From Rhodanobacteraceae bacterium (GTDB lineage: Bacteria; Pseudomonadota; Gammaproteobacteria; Xanthomonadales; Xanthomonadaceae): a stretch of DNA of 64,000 nt. Each line of letters opens with the position of its first letter. The first letter of the stretch is position 1. The notes under the pieces were generated by a model. The model ran no database searches. It saw nothing but the letters and a program-made list of their open reading frames with translations, and had not been told where the DNA came from. Of this stretch, positions 51,719 through 59,171 are shown piece by piece. The stretch spans positions 62,001-126,000 of the forward strand of contig JACKOX010000004.1 in assembly GCA_024233975.1 (NCBI GenBank). Direction: 5' to 3'. A program made the position numbers and the translations under genes.

Positions 51719-54007
51719 ATGACGCAAGCCATGACGAACGACGGAACCGCCAACATTGTCGACTTCGCTGCCAGGGGGAACCGCATGAGCCAGAGTGCTC
51801 CGCTTCTCGACAGCATCCGAGCGCAGGCGCTGGCGACCTTGCCGCGCATACTGGCGGCGGTTTTCGACAACGCGGATGACACGCTGTTCGACCTGCTGAA
51901 CAACGTCCCGGCGGAAGACCATCAGGAATACATGGACGCCATGCGCGAACTGCGCCTGCGCCGCAAGGGCAGCGAGGCGAAGTTCCGCGGGCATTTCGAG
52001 CAGGTGTTCCAGTCGCTGGCATCGGGCAAGGCGCTGAATGCGGACGAGGTCAATCAGAGCATTTCCAGCGGCTTTGGCGAACTCAGCCTGGTTACCGAAG
52101 ACGAACTCGAAGAGCAGTTGGGCGAGAACAAGATCGCGCAGGCGATCATGCGCGATTTCGGTCCCGCGCTGAACCAGCTGGACCAGCGCATCGCCATTGT
52201 GGCCAGCAATACCAAGCTGGACGAGAACAGCAACCCTATCGGCAGCGCGCATATCGCCAAGGCATTCGGCACGGCATTGGCCGAGTGCGATATCGCGGTG
52301 TCGGTCAAGATGATCCTGTTCAAGCTGTTCGAGCGCGAGGCGCTGGATGAGCTGGAGGATCTCTACGGTGGCATCAACAAGCAGCTGATTTCGGCCGGCA
52401 TCCTGCCGGAAATCAAACTGGTGCCGACGCGTTCGCCGGATGCCCCCAAGCGCAAGGCCAAGGCGCGCAAGGAGTCCGATGACGACGCCAATGCTGCTGG
52501 CAGCAGTGGTTCCGGTGGTGGCGGCGGGCTGAGTCCTGACGAGCATGCGCTGTTCAGCAGCCTGCACAAGCTGCTGCAGAGTTATCGCAGCGAGTCGCAG
52601 CAGCCGTCGGTGTCCGACACCGGCGATGGCCAGCGTCGCGCCATGAGCTCAGAGGAGGTGCTGACGGTTCTTGGTCTGTTCCAGAACGACACGCCGCCCG
52701 GTCTCAGCGGCGCCATCAATGATCCGTCGCAGTCGCTGGCGCAGCGCCTCAAGCAGGAGCTGCTGAGCGGTGCTGGCAAACTGGGCATCGATCCCGAGCA
52801 GAGCGCCATGAGCGCGGTCGATGAAGACGCCGTCGACCTGGTCGGCATGCTGTTCGAGGTGCTGCTGGACGAGCGTGATCTGGATGGCGACATGCGTGGC
52901 ACCATCGGCCGGCTGGTGGTGCCGTTCATCAAGGTCGCCATGCTTGATCGGCGCATGTTCCTGCAGCGCTCGCACCCGGCGCGTCGCCTGCTCAATTCGC
53001 TGGCGGAAGCCTGTGAGGGCAACAAGGGCGAAACGCCGCAGGAGCGTTCTCTGCAGGAGAAGGTCAACAACGTCGTCGACCGCCTGACCAAGGAATTCAA
53101 CGAGAACATCGCGATCTTCGAAACGCTGGAACAGGAGTTCAAGGCGTTCATCGAACAGCATCGCAAGCGTGTCGAGCTAGCCGAGAAGCGCGCCGCCGAA
53201 GCACAACGCGGGCGCGAGCGCCTGGAGCACGCGCGCAATATCGCCAATGCCGAGATCGCGGTCCGCGTTGCCAACCACAACGTGCCGCCGACCATGAAGT
53301 CGGTCATGGACCGCTACTGGGCGCACCACCTGACGGTGACCGCGCTGCGTCAGGGCCATGATTCGGCGGAATATCGCGAGGCCGTGTCCACTGGCGAGTC
53401 GGTCTTGAAGTCGCTGACAGCCGCGCTTTCCGGTGAGTCCGCGCTTTTGCCGACGCTGGCGCCGATGCGCCAGGCGCTGGAGAAAATGCTGGCCAGCTCC
53501 GGCTGCGTGGGCGATGCCGCCAAGGACGTGATCCGTGCGGTGGCGGAAGAACTGCGTCGCATGATCCGCGGCGAGAGCACGGACCGCGTCGACGAGGTCG
53601 TGGCTGCCACTGAGCCGCCGCAGGTAGCGGCGCCGGCGCCGCAGACGCCCGACCCGAATGACGTCAAGCTGGGCCTGTCGGCCGATCCGGAAGATCTCGA
53701 CTTTGATGCGGCCGATGTCGAGACGCTGCGCACGATGCCGGTGGGTACATGGGTGGAGATCAAGGACGAGAATGGCGAGTCGCAGCCGGCCAAGCTGTCC
53801 TGGGTCAGCCCGATCTCCTCGCGCCTGCTGTTCGTCAATCGTCGCGGCATGCGCTGTTGCGTGGCCTCGCCCGAAGAGCTGGCGGCGATGATGCGCGAAG
53901 GTCGCTTCGCTGTTCGCGACAGCAGTTCCGCGTTCGAATACGCGATGAACCAGGTGCTGGGCAAGCTGCGTGCGGATGGCCTGAGCGGCGAGCACTTCGC
54001 CACCTGA
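51719..54007 (+). CDS. DUF1631 family protein with C-terminal PilZ-like segment
   Basis: A 762-residue cytoplasmic protein. ATG 51719 is chosen because GGAG lies eight bases upstream; a TTG further upstream is unlikely. The N-terminal and central parts (about 20-600) are mostly helical DUF1631, with an internal Gly/Ser-rich linker near residues 255-275 and a coiled-coil stretch (LAEKRAAEAQRGRERLEHARN). The end (about 670-735, GTWVEIKDENGESQPAKLSWVSP and RLLFVNRRGMRCC) looks like a PilZ-type beta barrel, although the canonical RxxxR c-di-GMP motif is not seen. The family is common in Xanthomonadales and relatives, with unknown function. Confidence 0.82.
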   Translation: MTQAMTNDGTANIVDFAARGNRMSQSAPLLDSIRAQALATLPRILAAVFDNADDTLFDLLNNVPAEDHQEYMDAMRELRLRRKGSEAKFRGHFEQVFQSLASGKALNADEVNQSISSGFGELSLVTEDELEEQLGENKIAQAIMRDFGPALNQLDQRIAIVASNTKLDENSNPIGSAHIAKAFGTALAECDIAVSVKMILFKLFEREALDELEDLYGGINKQLISAGILPEIKLVPTRSPDAPKRKAKARKESDDDANAAGSSGSGGGGGLSPDEHALFSSLHKLLQSYRSESQQPSVSDTGDGQRRAMSSEEVLTVLGLFQNDTPPGLSGAINDPSQSLAQRLKQELLSGAGKLGIDPEQSAMSAVDEDAVDLVGMLFEVLLDERDLDGDMRGTIGRLVVPFIKVAMLDRRMFLQRSHPARRLLNSLAEACEGNKGETPQERSLQEKVNNVVDRLTKEFNENIAIFETLEQEFKAFIEQHRKRVELAEKRAAEAQRGRERLEHARNIANAEIAVRVANHNVPPTMKSVMDRYWAHHLTVTALRQGHDSAEYREAVSTGESVLKSLTAALSGESALLPTLAPMRQALEKMLASSGCVGDAAKDVIRAVAEELRRMIRGESTDRVDEVVAATEPPQVAAPAPQTPDPNDVKLGLSADPEDLDFDAADVETLRTMPVGTWVEIKDENGESQPAKLSWVSPISSRLLFVNRRGMRCCVASPEELAAMMREGRFAVRDSSSAFEYAMNQVLGKLRADGLSGEHFAT

Positions 54008-54028
54008 GTGACCCGCTGAGCCCGTGCT

Positions 54029-54064
54029 GAAAACGCCGCGATCCGTTCGCGGCGTTTTCATTTG
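54029..54064 (+). terminator. Rho-independent terminator of the DUF1631 gene
   Basis: A perfect 13-bp stem (GAAAACGCCGCGA with TCGCGGCGTTTTC), a 5-base loop, and T-rich tail, 22 bp after the stop codon. Confidence 0.92.
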
Positions 54065-54184
54065 TGCCTGCAGGCAAGGTAGGGGCAGGCAATTACTTGG
54101 CTGCATATCGTGCTTCACGAGGAGCTGGCGACATTCTCCGCCCATGCTAGGATCGCCAGCGGGGTCCGTTCTTGAGGTGCGTCC

Positions 54185-55309
54185 ATGCCGGTAACGGTGG
54201 CGGCGGTAGGAGAGAACACACCGGGTGAGCGCCGTTCGGCGATCACGCCGGAAATCGTCAAGAAGCTGCGCGCTGCTGGCGTGCGGGTCGTCTTGCCGCC
54301 GGGTTATGGCGCGTCGACCTGGTACACGGCTGCCGATTTCGGCGACGTGGAATGGCGCGACGACGCCATTACCGATGCCGATGTCGTGCTTTGCGTGCGC
54401 CCACCCGACGAGGCAGCCCTGCGCAGGATGAAGCCCGGCGCCTTGCTGATCGGCATGCTGCAGCCCCATGGCGGCGACGCGGGTATCCGCGCAATGGCCG
54501 ATGGCAAGCTCGGCAGCTTCTCGCTGGAGCTGCTGCCGCGCACCACGCGCGCGCAGGCCATGGACGTGCTGAGTTCTCAGGCCGGCATGGCCGGCTACAA
54601 GTCGGTACTGATTGGTGCCGAACTCTGCGACAAGTTCTTCCCAATGCTGACCACGGCCGCCGGAACGGTTCGCCCTTCGCGGGTGCTGGTGATCGGTGCA
54701 GGCGTCGCCGGCTTGCAGGCCATCGCCACAGCGAAACGGCTGGGCGCACAGGTCGAAGGCTTCGACGTACGTCCCGAGACGCGTGAACAGATCGAATCAC
54801 TCGGGGCCAAGTTCCTCGACCTGGGGGTGTCTGCGGCGGGCGAGGGCGGCTACGCACGCGAACTCACCTCCGAAGAGCGCGCCGAGCAGCAGCGTCGCCT
54901 CGGCGAGCAGTTGAAGCGCATGGACGTCGTCGTCTGTACCGCGGCCGTGCCGGGCCGCGCCGCGCCGCGCATCATCACTGCCGGGATGGTCGAAGGCATG
55001 AAGGCCGGCAGCGTGATCGTCGACATGGCCGCGGAAACCGGCGGCAACTGCGAACTGACCGAACCCGGCAGCACCGTCGAGAAGCACGGCGTGCGTATCG
55101 CGGGTCCGCTCAATCTGCCGAGCAGTGGCGCGATCCATGCCAGCGAGATGTATGCGCGCAACCTGTTCAACTTCCTGTCGCTGATGCTGGACGACAGCGG
55201 CGAGCTGAAGCTTGACTGGGACGACGAACTGGTCGCGAAAAGCTGTCTCACCTTTGACGGCGAAATCCGCCACGAACCCACCCGCAATCGCCTGAACGGC
55301 GCTTCCTGA
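54185..55309 (+). CDS. pntAA: NAD(P) transhydrogenase subunit alpha, part 1 (NAD-binding)
   Basis: A 374-residue soluble NAD(H)-binding subunit (dI) of the proton-translocating transhydrogenase, which drives NADPH formation from NADH with the proton gradient. VGENTPGERRSAITPEIVKKL, RVLVIGAGVAGLQAIATAKRL and GSVIVDMAAETGGNCELTEPG are family marks, the second being the Rossmann dinucleotide site. The alpha subunit is split into two genes here, as in many alphaproteobacteria and Xanthomonadales. A GAGG ribosome site precedes the ATG. Confidence 0.95.
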   Translation: MPVTVAAVGENTPGERRSAITPEIVKKLRAAGVRVVLPPGYGASTWYTAADFGDVEWRDDAITDADVVLCVRPPDEAALRRMKPGALLIGMLQPHGGDAGIRAMADGKLGSFSLELLPRTTRAQAMDVLSSQAGMAGYKSVLIGAELCDKFFPMLTTAAGTVRPSRVLVIGAGVAGLQAIATAKRLGAQVEGFDVRPETREQIESLGAKFLDLGVSAAGEGGYARELTSEERAEQQRRLGEQLKRMDVVVCTAAVPGRAAPRIITAGMVEGMKAGSVIVDMAAETGGNCELTEPGSTVEKHGVRIAGPLNLPSSGAIHASEMYARNLFNFLSLMLDDSGELKLDWDDELVAKSCLTFDGEIRHEPTRNRLNGAS

Positions 55310-55320
55310 GGGAAACGGCA

Positions 55321-55629
55321 ATGATCGACGGCTTCCTCGCGCTGTACATCTTCATGCTGGCGGCATTCACGGGTAAGGAAATCATTGCCCGCGTGCCGGT
55401 GATCCTGCACACGCCGCTGATGTCCGGCTCCAACTTTGTCCACGGCATCGTGCTGGTCGGTGCCATGGTGGTGCTGGCCGAGGCCGACACCACGCCCGAG
55501 CGCATCATCGGCCTGCTGGCCGTGGCCCTGGGTGCGGGCAATGCGGCGGGTGGCTACGTGGTCACCGAACGCATGCTGGAGATGTTCAAGTCCAGCAAGC
55601 CGGCGAACAAGGCGGGAGGCAAGGGCTGA
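55321..55629 (+). CDS. pntAB: NAD(P) transhydrogenase subunit alpha, part 2 (membrane)
   Basis: A 102-residue polytopic membrane subunit (dII, alpha part) with about three or four helices: DGFLALYIFMLAAFTGKEII, TPLMSGSNFVHGIVLVGAMV and IGLLAVALGAGNAAGGYVVT. With PntB it forms the proton channel. It starts 11 bp after pntAA and ends 2 bp before pntB, so the three genes form one operon. Confidence 0.95.
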   Translation: MIDGFLALYIFMLAAFTGKEIIARVPVILHTPLMSGSNFVHGIVLVGAMVVLAEADTTPERIIGLLAVALGAGNAAGGYVVTERMLEMFKSSKPANKAGGKG

Positions 55630-55631
55630 TC

Positions 55632-57047
55632 ATGATGGGCATGACGCTCGAACAGTCGCTGCACCTTCTCGCGAAGGCCAGCTATTTCGTCGCCGCACTG
55701 CTGTTCATCCTCGGCATCAAGCGCATGTCGTCGCCGGTGACAGCACGACGCGGCATCGTGCAGGCGGGTATCGGCATGCTGGTGGCCACGGCAGCAACCT
55801 TTGCGCTGACCGGCACACACAACCTCGGTTGGATCATTGCTGCGCTCGCGATCGGCGTGATCCCAGCCTGGCTGTCCGGCAAGCGCGTGGCCATGACCGA
55901 CATGCCGCAGATGGTCGCGCTATACAACGGGATGGGTGGCGGTTCGGCGGCCGCCATCGGCGCCGTGGAGCTGCTGCGTTTCTCCGCGGCCGGGCATAGC
56001 CCATCGACGTCCCACCTGGTGTTGGGCGTGATCGGTGCGCTGATCGGCTCGATTTCCATGTCCGGCTCGGTGATTGCCTGGGCCAAGCTGGATGGTCGTC
56101 TGGACCGGCGCTTCAATTTCGCCGGGCAGCAGATGGTCAACACGCTGTGTTTCCTCGCAGCAGTCGGTGCCGGCGTGGCCCTGGTGTTCCATGGCCTTGA
56201 TGTTCGCGTGATTGCCGCCTTCTTCGGTTTGGCGCTGCTGTTTGGTGTGCTGATGACGCTGCCCATCGGTGGCGCCGACATGCCGGTGGTGATCTCTCTG
56301 TACAACGCGCTGACCGGTCTTGCCGTGGCTTTCGAAGGCTACGTGCTGCAGAACGAGGCGCTGATCATTGCCGGTACTGTCGTTGGTGCGGCGGGTACGT
56401 TGCTGACCCAGTTGATGGCCAAGGCCATGAACCGCCCGATCAGCAACGTGCTGTTCTCCAACTTCGGTGGCGGCGGCGAAGGCGAGGCCATCGAAGGCAG
56501 TCAGAAGCCGATCGACGCCGCCGACGTGGCCTCGCTGCTGTACATCGCCGACAAGGTCGTCATCGTTCCGGGCTACGGCATGGCGGTGGCGCAGGCCCAG
56601 CACAAGATCTGGGAACTGTCCAAGCTGCTGATCGACGCCGGCAAGGACGTGAAGTTCGCCATCCATCCGGTGGCGGGCCGCATGCCCGGCCACATGAACG
56701 TGCTGCTGGCCGAAGCCGGCGTGCCCTACGACCTGATCGCCGACATGGACGACATCAACCCCGAGTTCCCCAACTGCGATGTCGCCATCGTGATCGGCGC
56801 CAACGACGTGGTGAACCCGGCAGCGCGCACCGACAAGAGTTCACCGATTTACGGCATGCCGGTGCTCGACGTGATCAACGCGCGGCAGGTGATCGTTATC
56901 AAGCGCGGCCGCGGCGCCGGCTTTGCCGGCATCGAGAACGCCCTGTTCTACGCCGACAACACGCGCATGCTGTTCGCCGACGGCCAGGCTGCGGCGGCCA
57001 GTCTGGTCAGTGAGTTCAAGGCCATAGAAGGTGGCGGCAGCCACTGA
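55632..57047 (+). CDS. pntB: NAD(P) transhydrogenase subunit beta
   Basis: A 471-residue protein. The N-terminal half has about nine membrane helices (dII), including PQMVALYNGMGGGSAAAIGA and GGADMPVVISLYNALTGLA. The C-terminal dIII domain binds NADP(H): IVPGYGMAVAQAQHKIWEL, AIHPVAGRMPGHMNVLLAEA and DVAIVIGANDVVNPAA. It completes the enzyme encoded by pntAA and pntAB. Length matches known PntB (about 460). Confidence 0.95.
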   Translation: MMGMTLEQSLHLLAKASYFVAALLFILGIKRMSSPVTARRGIVQAGIGMLVATAATFALTGTHNLGWIIAALAIGVIPAWLSGKRVAMTDMPQMVALYNGMGGGSAAAIGAVELLRFSAAGHSPSTSHLVLGVIGALIGSISMSGSVIAWAKLDGRLDRRFNFAGQQMVNTLCFLAAVGAGVALVFHGLDVRVIAAFFGLALLFGVLMTLPIGGADMPVVISLYNALTGLAVAFEGYVLQNEALIIAGTVVGAAGTLLTQLMAKAMNRPISNVLFSNFGGGGEGEAIEGSQKPIDAADVASLLYIADKVVIVPGYGMAVAQAQHKIWELSKLLIDAGKDVKFAIHPVAGRMPGHMNVLLAEAGVPYDLIADMDDINPEFPNCDVAIVIGANDVVNPAARTDKSSPIYGMPVLDVINARQVIVIKRGRGAGFAGIENALFYADNTRMLFADGQAAAASLVSEFKAIEGGGSH

Positions 57048-57056
57048 GGCGCGGCT

Positions 57057-57521
57057 TCAGGTGGTCGGCTTTGCCCGCTGAAGCCAGAGGCACAGGCCCA
57101 GAGCCAGCAGTAGTGCCAGCCAGTCCCAGCGGGTGCCGGCCTGCTTGGCGATTTCCAGAGCGAGCATCGGATCCATGCGCTGCAGGGAGTCCGCGGGCGA
57201 CATGCCCATGACGCGGCCGATCCGCGTGCCGGCAGTGATCCATACCGCGATGCCGGCGGTGACCAGGGTGGCCATAGAGGCGAGCAGCTGGCTGACCGGC
57301 CCGCGCCTCGTGCCGGCCAGTCGCAGCAGGAGCACGGCATCGAGTGCGGTCGGCAGTGCCAGCCAGCCATTGAGATGGCCGTTGTGCAGGTTGATGGCCG
57401 ACCAGAGCGCAGTCATCGCCGCGACCGCGGCCAGCATGACCACGAGGCCGAGCCAGTAGCCATTGCGGGCCTGCATCGGCGCCCTATTGCGGGTGGGTGT
57501 GCTTGAAACGTTGATATTCAT
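57057..57521 (-). CDS. Small membrane protein of unknown function
   Basis: A 154-residue protein with about four hydrophobic segments (WLGLVVMLAAVAAMTALWSA, LALPTALDAVLLLRL, LLASMATLVTAGIAVWI and LALLLALGLCLWL). A loop after the third carries RIGRVMGMSPADSLQRMDPM. It begins at ATG 57521; ATG 57476 (QARNGYWLG) is an equally good start. It is convergent to pntB and divergent from sufT. I do not recognise a family. Confidence 0.65.
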   Translation of the reverse strand: MNINVSSTPTRNRAPMQARNGYWLGLVVMLAAVAAMTALWSAINLHNGHLNGWLALPTALDAVLLLRLAGTRRGPVSQLLASMATLVTAGIAVWITAGTRIGRVMGMSPADSLQRMDPMLALEIAKQAGTRWDWLALLLALGLCLWLQRAKPTT

Positions 57522-57559
57522 CGGCTCGCGGCAGTGGACGCTGCCGTATCATACGCACC

Positions 57560-58111
57560 ATGTACAGTCGAACCAGCGAACCCGTAAAACTCGAGCGCGA
57601 CTGCGACGCCATCCTGGTGCCGCAGGGCGAGAAAGTCAGCCTGCCTGCCGGCAGCATTGGTTACATCACCCAGGCACTGGGTGGCAGTTTCACCGTCTTC
57701 ATCGAAGGCAACCTGTTCCGCATTGCCGGGGCGGATGCCGACGCGTTGGGGAAGGAGCCGTTGCCGCGCCCGGAGTTGCCTGACGACGCATCGGACCAGG
57801 ACGTCGAGAAGCTGGTGTGGAAACAGCTGCGCACCTGCTTTGATCCGGAAATCCCGATCAATGTGGTCGAGCTGGGCCTGATCTATGAGTGCGACGTGGT
57901 TCCCTTGCCGGACCGGCAGCGTCGCGTGGACGTGAAGATGACGCTGACAGCCCCGGGCTGTGGCATGGGCGACGTGCTGGTCGAGGACGTGCGCAGCAAG
58001 CTGGAGCTGATTCCGACGGTGGCCGAAGCCGACGTGGAGCTGGTCTTCGATCCGCCCTGGAACCAGAACATGATGTCGGAGTCGGCACGACTGGAAACCG
58101 GCATGCTGTAA
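57560..58111 (+). CDS. sufT: SufT family Fe-S assembly protein (DUF59/MIP18)
   Basis: A 183-residue protein. The N-terminal 90 residues carry SufT-specific EPVKLERDCDAILVPQGEKV and GSFTVFIEGNLFRIAGADA. Residues about 95-183 form the DUF59 domain with CFDPEIPINVVELGLIYEC and MTLTAPGCGMGDVLVEDV, containing the conserved cysteine. SufT assists maturation of iron-sulfur proteins; the suf operon itself is not in this window. Confidence 0.92.
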   Translation: MYSRTSEPVKLERDCDAILVPQGEKVSLPAGSIGYITQALGGSFTVFIEGNLFRIAGADADALGKEPLPRPELPDDASDQDVEKLVWKQLRTCFDPEIPINVVELGLIYECDVVPLPDRQRRVDVKMTLTAPGCGMGDVLVEDVRSKLELIPTVAEADVELVFDPPWNQNMMSESARLETGML

Positions 58112-58173
58112 GAACCAGGCGCGGCAGATGCGCGAGCCGTCCCCTTGCGCCAGAAACCCGAGGAGATCCATGC

Positions 58174-58581
58174 ATGAGTCCCATCGTGATTGCCCGGCGC
58201 GTCGTCGCTGCTCTCTTCTGGCTGTTCCTGCTGATCGACCTGTACGCCTGGGCGGGCTTGAGCCGCGATCCGGAAGTTGGCATCGCGGTAACCAAGTCGA
58301 TCAACCATGAGGGCGTTCTGGCCTGGGGCTATGCCAGTGCTGGCCTGGCGGTCGTTGATGCGCTGGGGATCGAATCCGCTGCCGTGGCCTTTGCGGATCA
58401 ACATTTCGCAGACGCTCGCGCCGCCGTGGCGGCCAATCCGGCCGCAGCGATGGACCTGACCGGCAGCCACATGGGGCTGGGCATGCGAATGACGCACTAC
58501 GGTGCGCCCGTGCTCGGCATCCTCTGGCTGCTGATGTGGTGGCGTCGCCCGCGGACGGTCAGGACATTTGGTCGTCGCTGA
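58174..58581 (+). CDS. Small two-helix membrane protein of unknown function
   Basis: A 135-residue protein starting at the ATG after GAGGAG. A first helix (VAALFWLFLLIDLYAWAGL) and a last one (VLGILWLLMWW) flank a soluble stretch with conserved-looking DLTGSHMGLGMRMTHYGAPV. The open frame extends upstream to 57889 inside sufT, which is a frame shadow. I do not recognise a family. It is the last gene before a long intergenic region. Confidence 0.7.
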   Translation: MSPIVIARRVVAALFWLFLLIDLYAWAGLSRDPEVGIAVTKSINHEGVLAWGYASAGLAVVDALGIESAAVAFADQHFADARAAVAANPAAAMDLTGSHMGLGMRMTHYGAPVLGILWLLMWWRRPRTVRTFGRR

Positions 58582-59171
58582 GCGGCTGGCTCGACCGTTT
58601 GTCGGTCAACGGCTGCCGCTCATTTCGATTGAGGCGGGTTTCACCCCGAATCGGAACATAAATTTGCGCGTTTCTGACGTGGATGGGCAGCCGCACCCGC
58701 AGAATTCCACTGTTACCGAACTCCGGATTCACACCAATTTACAAAAATGCGGATGGCCGTTCGTGCAGCGCAACATATTGTTTCATGGGTAACCATCCCT
58801 TCAGTATCGCGGTTACCTGATGCTTGTGCTCAGTTTGAACACAAGTATTCCGCGACGCAACATTGTGACTTTCTGTTAACTGTGATGAACGCCCCGTAAC
58901 CGTATTGACGCATTTCTCAGAGCGTTGATAGGTTCTGGTCCGCTTTGTTCCGACGGGGCAAAGCCGTGGTCCGGACACTGGGCGGCATCAGGCAAGTCAC
59001 GATGACGCCATTCGGGTTTGACGACAGTCTGGGATCTGGCCGATACGGCAGGTTCCAAGGGAAGTCGCGTGCCGCTGAAAGGGGAACGGCATGATCCGGG
59101 ACACGTATGGATATCTTGGGGTCCGATTTGGACCAGGCCCGTCGAACATCCTGTTTCGGGGAAATCACAAC
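58582..59171. other. 590-bp leader/intergenic region of the M4 protease gene
   Basis: Part of it (about 58640-58920) is clearly richer in A+T than the flanks. It holds an inverted pair GGTAACC (58788-58794) and GGTTACC (58811-58817), two related GCAACAT repeats (near 58770 and 58855), and a candidate -35 TTGACG at 58905-58910. Downstream, from about 58945 to 59070, several short stems (CTTTG/CAAAG, GGCG/CGCC) suggest a folded 5' leader. No known riboswitch fits clearly. No small gene is supported. Confidence 0.5.

Noticed and set aside
58788..59070. c-di-GMP (GEMM-I) riboswitch before the M4 protease
   Set aside because: Fragments such as GCGGTTACC and GGGGCAAAGCC recall parts of the motif, but the order is wrong, and the paired halves and GNRA loop with its receptor are not present.
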